This document shows, one piece after another, positions 42,374 to 50,333 of a DNA stretch of 64,000 nt. The position numbers were made by a program, and so were the translations under genes. The notes beneath the pieces were generated by a model. That model was not told the DNA's origin, searched no databases, and saw only the letters and a program-made list of their open reading frames with translations. This DNA is from Crocinitomix sp044361315 (lineage in GTDB: Bacteria; Bacteroidota; Bacteroidia; Flavobacteriales_D; Crocinitomicaceae). The stretch covers positions 1 through 64,000 of the forward strand of contig JBIKJA010000004.1 in NCBI GenBank assembly GCA_044361315.1, in the 5' to 3' direction. The number at the start of each line of letters is the position of its first letter. Within the stretch, counting starts at the first letter, position 1.

Positions 42374-45300
42374 TTAGTCCTTATACTCATCGCGTGCTAA
42401 ACGGTGTACAATTTCTTGTAAATGTTTTTCCTTTTTGGCTTGTCGCAAACGAATCGCTGATTTGGTGAAATACGTATGTTGATTCAAAAAACTGACCTGA
42501 ATTTGATCCCACAACCGGTCGCTATTTAATTTTCCATGCTCTCTTAATTCACGGCGAAGATAATCCGCAATAACATGGAAGTCATCACGGCCTAGGTAAT
42601 CTAAATCCGCGTCACACATAATTTGTTCAAGGTGCGATTCAGGACTTTGAGGAATTTCAGTCGATTTAATCAGCCCGTCAATTACATCTAATTGAGCGGT
42701 TGTATAGCCGTATTTTGGCAAAATTTCTCGTGCCATACGAATCCCAATTTCTTCGTTTTTATCGTAGCGTTCAATAAAACCAGCATCATGATAAGTAGCG
42801 GCAGATTTAAGTAAAAAGAGGTCCTCATCTGTAATCCCTTCCATAATCGCCAGACGCTCCACCGCTTGGGTAACATCGATGGTATGATTAATGCTGTGGT
42901 AGAGTAATTTAGGTGAAAGCGCATCTTCCAAAACCTTCATAATATGACGCTCCGCTTTCATGTAATTAATCGAGCTGTATAAATGAAGATCGACAATTTT
43001 CCAAAAATCATCGTTAGGAATCAATCCTTCTTGGTCAACGGATAGCTCGGGCTTAATACCTTTGACGTAATACATGTCGAGCATCCCTTTGTGTTTGGTT
43101 TGAATTTTACCTCTGTAAACACAATCAAAATAAGGCGCAATAAATTCGTATGTGTTTCCCGAAACATTCACTGTGCCTGGTTGTCCATGCATCTCCATTC
43201 GCTGTGCTTGGTTTACGGTAGAGCCCCAAATATCATAAGCAAACCGCTTTATCCCAATAACCCCAGCAATAACTTCGCCTGTATTAATCCCAATTCTAAT
43301 TTTCCAGGCGTTTTCTCCACGTTTTTTAGCATCTTCAGAAAATTTCGCCATGTAATTTTTGATTTCAAGGGCGGCCAAGGTCACCTCAATCGAATTACTT
43401 TTATTTCGTATTGGCACCCCCCCAGCACACATGTACGAATCGCCAATCGTTTTAATTTTTTCTAAATCGTATTTTTCAATAATTTCGTCAAAGGCTGAAA
43501 AATAGTCATCCAATTGCTGCACCAATTCTTGCGGTTTCATCTCTTCTGCAATCTTAGAGAACCCAACAAAATCCGTAAACATTACAGAGACGGTTTTGTA
43601 ATAGCGCGCTTTCGAGCGCCCTTTGTTTTTAAGTTCTTCAGCAGTGCCTACAGGCAAGATATTTAAAAGGAGTTGTTCAACCTTTTCTTTTTCACGCTCA
43701 AGCAATTCGTTTTGATGCTCAATTTTAGCTTTTTGAATTTCTACTTTTTGTTTCTGATCTTGGATCTTTTTACTTTGTTCGGTTACTTGTCGGGTTCTTT
43801 TTACCACCTCAATTTCTAGCCGAACTTTTTGTCTGCGAATAATGTCAATTCGGCGTCGGTAAAACACAAGTCCTAAAAACATTATTAAGAGCGTACTCAA
43901 TGTAATAAACCACCAAGTTAACCAGAAAGGTGGCGCAATGTAAATTTCAATAATGGCAGGTTGCAAAGATTCAATGCCATCTGCGCTAGTTGCGTATAAT
44001 TTAAAGGTGTATTTGCCATGGCCGAGGTTCATGTAGTGAACCTTGTTTTCATTGTCTAAATAGGTGTATTCGGTCTCCAAACCTTCCAAAATACAACGAT
44101 AACCACTTTGAGAAGGGTCTGAATAATTGGTTGCGGCAAATTGGAAAGAAAGGTCATTTTGATCGTAGTCCAATTCCAACTTTTCGGAGTAGACAATGTT
44201 TTCTACCAATACCTTTTTTAGTTTGTTTCCTTTGGTAGATAAGGTTACCTCTGTAATAATGGCACGCGGTGGATTTGGATTCCCTGAAATTTCTTTCGGA
44301 TTAAAGACGTTATAGCCATTGATACCCCCAAAATATAAAAGGCCCTTACTTGACTTATAATAAGCATTGGTGTTAAACTCATTACTTTGTAAACCGTCTT
44401 TGACATTATAATTGGTAAATTTTCGTGTTTTCGTATTAAACTTTGAGATGCCTTTGTTGGTGCTGGCCCAAATATTTCCGTCTGAATCTTCTAGTAAACC
44501 ATAAACGACGTTATTGGATAGACCTTCCCTTTCGGTGTAATTTTTAGTTTCACGTGTGATTAGATCAAGTCGTTTTAAACCTTCGCCGTATGTTCCCAGC
44601 CACATGACACCAGGTTCGGTTTGTAAAAGACAGGTGATACTGCCACTTGATTCATCGTGGTCAACGATATCAATAAATTCAAAAACAAAATTGTTTGGTG
44701 AATTTTCGTAAACCGCATACATTCCTTGGTTACTCGTTACCACCCATGTCTGGTTACTCTTATCGGTATAAACGGTTTTAATGGAACCTTCACCTAAGCC
44801 CGAATTAGTATTGCTATAATAACCTATGTTTTTAGTTTCTTTGTCAATAATGGTTAATCCTTCGCGGGTTCCGATCCATAAACGGTTGCTATCGGCAGGG
44901 GTGATCACATAAACCCGTGTTTCTTTTTCAATGTCTTCGGGTAAATAACGAATTCGATCTAATTTATATTCAAAGGTCTTAAAGTCTAAAATGGTGAGAA
45001 TAAACAATCCATCGTCGTACCCAAGCCAGATTTTATTTTCATCTTCCACATAAATACTCAAAAGGTGGTGTGTTGTATTTATATCTCGGACAATGTGATA
45101 ATAAAGCTGTGATTGATAATTGTAAATAGTAAGATCTTTTTTCGTTCCGATATAAGTGTTTCCTGCTTTATCTTCGGCAAAGGACCAAACACTATAATCG
45201 ATCAATCCTTTTGCCGGATCATTGCTTAGGGTGATTGAGGTAAAGCCTTGTTTGTATTTGTCAAACTTTGAAATTCCTTGACCCGTTCCAATCCAAAACA

Positions 45301-46258
45301 CACCTGTTTCGTCTTCATGAATGGTGGAAATACTGTTATCCGCAATGGAGGAATTGTCTAAAGGATTATTTTGATACTGCGAAATGACCTGACGGCGATT
45401 AACTGCTTTTTGAATTAATATCAAGCCCGCATGTTCTGTTCCTACCCAGGTATTAAATTCATTTTCAAAATAAACACAGTTAATTTTTCCATAACGAATG
45501 TCTGTGTATTCGGTGAAAATTTGAAGTCGATTTTCTTCATCTATATAAAAAAGCCCCTTTTCGGTGAGCACCATTAAAGGGTGATCTTTAATTTTGTAAA
45601 AACTTGTAATCCCAGCGCTGGTGTAAATCGAATTGTAGTCGATTGTTTTAAATGTTTTATAAGGATAATTAGCATGGAAGATTTTTCCTGTGGATGTTCC
45701 AATCCATAACGTTTTCTCTTCATCTATAAAGAGGGTAGTGAGATCGGTGTTGCCATTAACTGTGTTAATGGTTTCTATTTCACGAGTTTTCAGATTAATT
45801 TTATTAATCCCTGATTTTTCTGTGAGCGCCCATAATAAACCTTGTTTATCAAAGCTCATTGTTGTAAAAATGTAGCCTTTTAGAGTAGGGAAAGTAAGTT
45901 TACTGATTCGTTGGACAGAAAAATCTTTTGGGTTAATTTTACCAATTCCTCGGTTGGTGCCAAACCAAATGTTCCCGCTTTCATCCCTTTTTAAAAAGTG
46001 GATATAATTGTTGGGTATTGTATTGTCGTCAGATGGGTTGTTTTTAAATGTTTTAAAGGTATATCCATCATACCGATTGATCCCGTCTTGTGTAGAAATC
46101 CATATAAAACCAAATTGATCTTGTACAACCCCGGTAATTGAACTTTGTGATAAACCATTCTCAAGAGAATAGGTTTCAAATTTTATGGTTTTTTGTTGAC
46201 TAAATAATGCGAATGAAAGAAAAAACAGGAAGTTAAAAAGGTTAATTCGCAAAATCAT
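42374..46258 (-). CDS. Propeller-sensor adenylate cyclase with C-terminal HD hydrolase domain
   Basis: Giant signalling protein, 1294 residues. Signal peptide; two-component-regulator propeller repeats (about 25-640, repeated F-W-I-G-T-x-x-G-I); a Y_Y_Y domain (about 660-770); one membrane helix (about 780-805, WWFITLSTLLIMFLGLVFYR); a coiled coil. The class III cyclase (about 870-1080) has metal Asp in VMFTDFVGF (near 892) and in KIKTIGDSYMC (near 936). Adenine-selecting Lys (KIKTIG) and Asp (YDIWGSTVN) are present, with transition-state Asn/Arg in STVNQAQRM. Hence adenylate cyclase is favoured. An HD domain (about 1115-1285) follows: HSINHT, TYHDAGF, CDADLDYLG. Its cyclic-nucleotide hydrolase activity is inferred. 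Last gene of a four-gene signalling operon. Confidence 0.9.
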   Translation of the reverse strand: MILRINLFNFLFFLSFALFSQQKTIKFETYSLENGLSQSSITGVVQDQFGFIWISTQDGINRYDGYTFKTFKNNPSDDNTIPNNYIHFLKRDESGNIWFGTNRGIGKINPKDFSVQRISKLTFPTLKGYIFTTMSFDKQGLLWALTEKSGINKINLKTREIETINTVNGNTDLTTLFIDEEKTLWIGTSTGKIFHANYPYKTFKTIDYNSIYTSAGITSFYKIKDHPLMVLTEKGLFYIDEENRLQIFTEYTDIRYGKINCVYFENEFNTWVGTEHAGLILIQKAVNRRQVISQYQNNPLDNSSIADNSISTIHEDETGVFWIGTGQGISKFDKYKQGFTSITLSNDPAKGLIDYSVWSFAEDKAGNTYIGTKKDLTIYNYQSQLYYHIVRDINTTHHLLSIYVEDENKIWLGYDDGLFILTILDFKTFEYKLDRIRYLPEDIEKETRVYVITPADSNRLWIGTREGLTIIDKETKNIGYYSNTNSGLGEGSIKTVYTDKSNQTWVVTSNQGMYAVYENSPNNFVFEFIDIVDHDESSGSITCLLQTEPGVMWLGTYGEGLKRLDLITRETKNYTEREGLSNNVVYGLLEDSDGNIWASTNKGISKFNTKTRKFTNYNVKDGLQSNEFNTNAYYKSSKGLLYFGGINGYNVFNPKEISGNPNPPRAIITEVTLSTKGNKLKKVLVENIVYSEKLELDYDQNDLSFQFAATNYSDPSQSGYRCILEGLETEYTYLDNENKVHYMNLGHGKYTFKLYATSADGIESLQPAIIEIYIAPPFWLTWWFITLSTLLIMFLGLVFYRRRIDIIRRQKVRLEIEVVKRTRQVTEQSKKIQDQKQKVEIQKAKIEHQNELLEREKEKVEQLLLNILPVGTAEELKNKGRSKARYYKTVSVMFTDFVGFSKIAEEMKPQELVQQLDDYFSAFDEIIEKYDLEKIKTIGDSYMCAGGVPIRNKSNSIEVTLAALEIKNYMAKFSEDAKKRGENAWKIRIGINTGEVIAGVIGIKRFAYDIWGSTVNQAQRMEMHGQPGTVNVSGNTYEFIAPYFDCVYRGKIQTKHKGMLDMYYVKGIKPELSVDQEGLIPNDDFWKIVDLHLYSSINYMKAERHIMKVLEDALSPKLLYHSINHTIDVTQAVERLAIMEGITDEDLFLLKSAATYHDAGFIERYDKNEEIGIRMAREILPKYGYTTAQLDVIDGLIKSTEIPQSPESHLEQIMCDADLDYLGRDDFHVIADYLRRELREHGKLNSDRLWDQIQVSFLNQHTYFTKSAIRLRQAKKEKHLQEIVHRLARDEYKD

Positions 46259-46262
46259 ACGC

Positions 46263-48092
46263 CTAGATTCTCACACCCATTACAAGGATATCATCCACTT
46301 GTTCAAAGGCTCCTTGCCACTCATGAATTGTGTTTTCTAAATAATCTTTTTGTTCATTCATTTGTAAATTATGAATGGATAAAAGATGTTCTCTAAAACG
46401 ATTGTAGAGGAATTTTTTGCCGCGTTCTCCACCAAATTGATCTGCGTATCCATCACTAAACAAGTAAATTACATCTCCTTTTTGTAGTTGAATTTTGTGT
46501 TGTAAGTATTTTTTTGAACCCGGTTCAAAAGATCCAATCGCAAATTTGTCCGCTTTTACAATCGTAAATGTATTGTCCCTAATTAAATATAAAGGATTAT
46601 TTGCTCCTGCAAAGTTTAATTCAAGGGTTTCGTAATCAAGCGAACACAATGAAATGTCCATCCCATCACGAATTTGATTTTCTTCTCTGTTTTTATTCAA
46701 CGACGCACTAACAAACGTGTTGAGGTAATTTAGGATTTCAGCCGGCTCGCTAATTTTCTTTTCCCGAATAGAAGTATTTAATCCATTGGCACCAACTAAA
46801 CTCATAAATGCACCAGGTACACCATGACCAGTACAGTCAACTGCGGCAAAGAAGTTTGCTTTTTCTGTTTTTTCAAACCAATAAAAATCACCAGAAACAA
46901 TATCCTTTGGTTTATATAGGACAAATGAATTCGGGCAAATTGAGTTAATGGCTTCTTTTGGAGGTAAGATCGAATTTTGAAGACGTTTCGCATACCGAAT
47001 ACTTGCGGTGACTGCCTTGTACAAATCCTCTAATTTTAATCGTTGGCGCTCATTTTCATCCCGTTGTAGAACAACCTCTTCTGTTCGTTCTTTTACTTTT
47101 TGTTCAAGAATTCGTTCGGTTTCCGCGAGTTCATCCCTCATTTTTAAGAGGGCATGCCCCAAAACATCTTCCTTGCTTAACGGTTGGTAAGGCGAATTAA
47201 AATTACTCTGTCCGACTTCTTTCGCAAAATAGGTGGTTTTTTTCATTCCATCTACTAAATCAACCACCGCGGATGACATGTCACCGATTTCGTCATTTCT
47301 AATTTCAATTTTCTGTTTCGGAAACACACCTTTCCCAAGTGATAACAACACTTCTCTTAAATTATTTACCGGTCGTACAATCGTTTTGGTGGTAAAAATG
47401 GCAATGATGATGGCGAAAATGATTAAACTTCCTCCTAGCCACCAATAGAACTGTAAGGATTGGAATTTAGCTCTGGATTGTTCCGAAGATGCCCTGTTTA
47501 GCGAAAGAGCATCTTCTTCTTTCATTAATAAACTATTTGTGAGGCAGTCGAGGTTTGTGGTCAAATTATTATAATTATTTCCTACACCGCCATTTTGATC
47601 GACAATTAATCTTGCTGAAAAAACACTGATTGGATCATCATAACTGCTAATGTTCGGCAACAAGGTCATTATTTCATTGTACTCCTGAAAAAGCAATTTA
47701 AATTGTTCTTTTAAGGACTTTAAAAGTTCTTTGTCTTTTTCGTCAGTCCAGTTTTTGGAAATTTCATCAAGTTGGTTTAGTTTTGCCGGAATATCTTTGT
47801 TAATCAACTCTTTAAAATGTGTTTTGTGTTCAACATCATTCCTGCTTTGGTCATTTACCCATTGTGCAGCAAGTTGTCTCGATTCGATTGTATATGATTT
47901 CATCGCTGTAATTGCCTCTTTGGAAGGAGTTAAAACCGTGATGATTTCGTTAGACGTTTTGTCCAATTCTTTAAAGGTGGTGATTCCGTCATGAACTGCT
48001 AAAAATGTAGCGCCAAATACAGAGATAATGAAAAGTATTAAAACACCAAACCCTGTTCCAATTTTTTTTCCTATAGTGAATCGAAAGTTCAT
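46263..48092 (-). CDS. Membrane SpoIIE/PP2C-type serine phosphatase with HAMP
   Basis: Protein of 609 residues. Membrane helix 1 at about 12-33, a helical periplasmic sensor (about 34-205), helix 2 (about 212-232), HAMP (about 233-285: IVRPVNNLREVLLSLGKGVF), a coiled coil, and a SpoIIE phosphatase domain (about 385-609). Metal-binding motifs are VSGDFYWFEKTEKANFFAAV, DCTGHGVPGAFMS and VIYLFSDGYADQFGG. SpoIIE phosphatases usually dephosphorylate STAS antagonists in partner-switching. It lies 4 bases before the cyclase gene and 18 bases after the TPR gene. Confidence 0.92.
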   Translation of the reverse strand: MNFRFTIGKKIGTGFGVLILFIISVFGATFLAVHDGITTFKELDKTSNEIITVLTPSKEAITAMKSYTIESRQLAAQWVNDQSRNDVEHKTHFKELINKDIPAKLNQLDEISKNWTDEKDKELLKSLKEQFKLLFQEYNEIMTLLPNISSYDDPISVFSARLIVDQNGGVGNNYNNLTTNLDCLTNSLLMKEEDALSLNRASSEQSRAKFQSLQFYWWLGGSLIIFAIIIAIFTTKTIVRPVNNLREVLLSLGKGVFPKQKIEIRNDEIGDMSSAVVDLVDGMKKTTYFAKEVGQSNFNSPYQPLSKEDVLGHALLKMRDELAETERILEQKVKERTEEVVLQRDENERQRLKLEDLYKAVTASIRYAKRLQNSILPPKEAINSICPNSFVLYKPKDIVSGDFYWFEKTEKANFFAAVDCTGHGVPGAFMSLVGANGLNTSIREKKISEPAEILNYLNTFVSASLNKNREENQIRDGMDISLCSLDYETLELNFAGANNPLYLIRDNTFTIVKADKFAIGSFEPGSKKYLQHKIQLQKGDVIYLFSDGYADQFGGERGKKFLYNRFREHLLSIHNLQMNEQKDYLENTIHEWQGAFEQVDDILVMGVRI

Positions 48093-48110
48093 CTGTGTGT
48101 TAGTCGCTAC

Positions 48111-49124
48111 TTATTCGTTTTGCAGTTCATTAATTATTGTCCTTAGCCTATTTGCCTCTTCTTCATTTACAAGCGTATAGGTGTAAATGCGAATCAATGT
48201 TTTGATGTTTTTAATATCCTTCGGTTGATTTTTAAATTGTTCTAAATAAACCGGAAGGTAATGTTTATCTACGAGAATTTGATACTTTAAATAAAGTTCA
48301 TCATTATTTAATCCATAATAACAACCCATTAAACCTTCGTAAACCTCCATCGTTCCTGGTTGAATGCGATCAGCATTGTTTAGTAATGGTAGTGCCTTCA
48401 AGAAAGCATTTTCGGCACGTTTTTGATTCTCCATCAATTGCTCCATTGTGATTTCTGGATCAGCAATCATAATATAATCAGCACCTAGATTATAATAAAT
48501 AATGCCCATATTAAAGTTCGCTTTATAATCTAAACTATCAATTGCTAGTACTTTTGCACAGTTTTCAATTGCTTTTTCACGCAGAGAACTTTTCTTAGGG
48601 GGCTCTGCGAAGTCTACTTTTGTAATGTATTGAACAGCTACTGTATTATAATAATCAACATCACTTGATTTGAAGCTATACATCGGATCAATTAATGCTA
48701 AATAATTTTTTTTATAAATAGTGTAAAATTCTTCCGACTTTTCAAAGTTTTTATCTTCGAGTAAAAGTTGAACAGCAACATTGTAATAATTTTTAATCAA
48801 TGTGTTTTTTATGTACTCATTAATTTTCGCTGTGTAGATATTGGTACTGTCTACTTTCTTAGCGCGAACAAAAGATTCAATAGCGATTTGGCTGTAGTAC
48901 AGCTGGTTTGAGCCCTCTAAATTTCGATAAATTAAACCACGTAATTGCCATGTTTGCGAGTCATAACGTTCAGCAGTCCCTATAGCAGAGTCAATTGCAA
49001 TTTTAGCTTGTTCATAATTTTGAGCTTTGTAGAAGTCATTCGCTTGCCAAGTCCAAGTTTGACCAAAAGAAAGACTAGCGCTAACAGCGATCAAGATAAA
49101 TGATATGTATCTCATGGTCTTCAT
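48111..49124 (-). CDS. Exported TPR-repeat protein
   Basis: Protein of 337 residues with a signal peptide (YISFILIAVSASLSFGQ). It consists of helical tetratricopeptide-like repeats: ANDFYKAQNYEQAKIAIDSA, ENCAKVLAIDSLDYKANFNM followed by GIIYYNLGADY, and others up to about 320. It should be a periplasmic scaffold. It overlaps the YfiR-like gene by 4 bases and precedes the phosphatase by 18, so it probably helps pass a periplasmic signal to the membrane enzymes; that role is inferred. Confidence 0.82.
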   Translation of the reverse strand: MKTMRYISFILIAVSASLSFGQTWTWQANDFYKAQNYEQAKIAIDSAIGTAERYDSQTWQLRGLIYRNLEGSNQLYYSQIAIESFVRAKKVDSTNIYTAKINEYIKNTLIKNYYNVAVQLLLEDKNFEKSEEFYTIYKKNYLALIDPMYSFKSSDVDYYNTVAVQYITKVDFAEPPKKSSLREKAIENCAKVLAIDSLDYKANFNMGIIYYNLGADYIMIADPEITMEQLMENQKRAENAFLKALPLLNNADRIQPGTMEVYEGLMGCYYGLNNDELYLKYQILVDKHYLPVYLEQFKNQPKDIKNIKTLIRIYTYTLVNEEEANRLRTIINELQNE

Positions 49125-49660
49125 TTAATAACGTTTACGGCCAAGTCGGTAAGTTTATCCGCGATGACTAGTTTGTGTGTCTTCGCATTTGTTCGATTGA
49201 TTTCATATTTTTGTTGATTCCCTTGAATCACGAAATTAACAATGGCTCCCTTGCTAAGCGACCCCGCTTTTTCACATACCAATAAGGTGTTTTTCGGCGC
49301 CATTTGTGTCGATAGACTTGGGGCGTAATGGCTGTTAACTTCAGTGATATATAAAATGTGGCAATTTTGAATAGCTTCTTTGTTTCGGTAATTTTGAATC
49401 ACAATTTTTTGACTTCCAATTGCTTTTCCAGAATATTTTTTCACCAATTCTTCGTAAACACTTGTTTTTTCACCAAATACACCAATCACAAAATCTCCAC
49501 TTCTTTTTTGTTCTGGCCATTCAACTAAAGTAGCAAACGTATAGATGTAAAGGGCTTTTACCACCGCTCGGGTGTCGGGCATTTGAGCTGTCTTCATGGT
49601 CGAACTATTTAGTCCAAAAAAAGCTAGCAAAACAATCAATATGTAAAAAGCTCTTTTCAA
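49121..49660 (-). CDS. YfiR-like (DUF4154) periplasmic protein
   Basis: Protein of 179 residues with a signal peptide (FYILIVLLAFFGLNSS). The conserved core has VKALYIYTFATLVEWPEQ, DFVIGVFGEKTSVYEEL, CHILYITEV, and the C-terminal GAIVNFVIQGNQQKYEINR with NAKTHKL. This matches the YfiR/HmsC family, which in Pseudomonas represses the diguanylate cyclase YfiN from the periplasm. Here the operon contains a SpoIIE phosphatase and an adenylate cyclase instead, suggesting a similar periplasmic control of a different output. Overlaps the TPR gene by 4 bases. Confidence 0.85.
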   Translation of the reverse strand: MKRAFYILIVLLAFFGLNSSTMKTAQMPDTRAVVKALYIYTFATLVEWPEQKRSGDFVIGVFGEKTSVYEELVKKYSGKAIGSQKIVIQNYRNKEAIQNCHILYITEVNSHYAPSLSTQMAPKNTLLVCEKAGSLSKGAIVNFVIQGNQQKYEINRTNAKTHKLVIADKLTDLAVNVIK

Positions 49661-49704
49661 CGTTTAATTTATGTAGTTCACTCGTTTACCAAAAGTGTGC
49701 CAAA

Positions 49705-50217
49705 TTAAGGATTAGGCGTTGTTTTTTTTGTTTTTTGTATTGTAACAAGCTCTCTGTCAAATAGATATAAACCGCCTTTATCGCCATCAATCATTTTTAA
49801 TTGATCTAAAATATTTCTTGCCAATGCTTCTTCTTCTAATTGTTCAGAAACAAACCATTGCATAAAATTATGCGTCGAGTAATCTTTCTCTTCCAAACAA
49901 ACAAAAACTACTTCGTTAATCATATTAGTCACTTTTAATTCGTGCGAGAGCAACAAAGTAAAAATGTCCGTGAGCGATTCAAATTCTTTTTTCGGCACAT
50001 CCACCGACGGAATATCTGCTCTTCCACCACGCTCATTTACAAAGCGAACTAGTTTTAACATGTGTTGGCGCTCCTCATCTGAATGCTGATATAAGAAGTT
50101 AGCAGTCCCAGTAATACCAGCGCATTCAGCCCACGACGCCATAGCCAAATAGAGTTGAGAAGACATCGCTTCTGCTCGTATTTGTTTGTTCAATATGTCT
50201 TCAATTCTTTTATTCAA
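49705..50217 (-). CDS. Ferritin (non-heme)
   Basis: Iron-storage protein of 170 residues, a 24-mer cage subunit. The four-helix bundle and ferroxidase ligands are seen: AEAMSSQLYLAMASWAE (Glu17-type), HSDEERQHMLKLVRFVNERG (Glu and His), then the Glu/Gln ligands in SEQLEEEALARNILDQL. It ends in a short Lys/Thr-rich tail. It is transcribed in the same direction as the YfiR-like operon, 44 bases upstream, but is probably independent. Confidence 0.93.
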   Translation of the reverse strand: MNKRIEDILNKQIRAEAMSSQLYLAMASWAECAGITGTANFLYQHSDEERQHMLKLVRFVNERGGRADIPSVDVPKKEFESLTDIFTLLLSHELKVTNMINEVVFVCLEEKDYSTHNFMQWFVSEQLEEEALARNILDQLKMIDGDKGGLYLFDRELVTIQKTKKTTPNP

Positions 50218-50333
50218 ACATCCATTATTAAAAGTTAATATACTTCAAGCCGATAAAAATAATCTAAAATTTACAAAGAAACGAACTTTACAGCTAAATT
50301 ATTCATAATTTTAATCGAATTTTAAAGGGCTTC

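Noticed and set aside
44548..44565. TTTCACGTG in the cyclase gene as a fourth parS
   Set aside because: Only the left half matches; the right half continues TGATTAG. A similar half match near 40152 was rejected for the same reason.
49689..49704. Sigma-54-like TGGCAC...TTGG upstream of the YfiR-like gene
   Set aside because: The required GG-N10-GC geometry is not met, and no sigma-54 activator is near.
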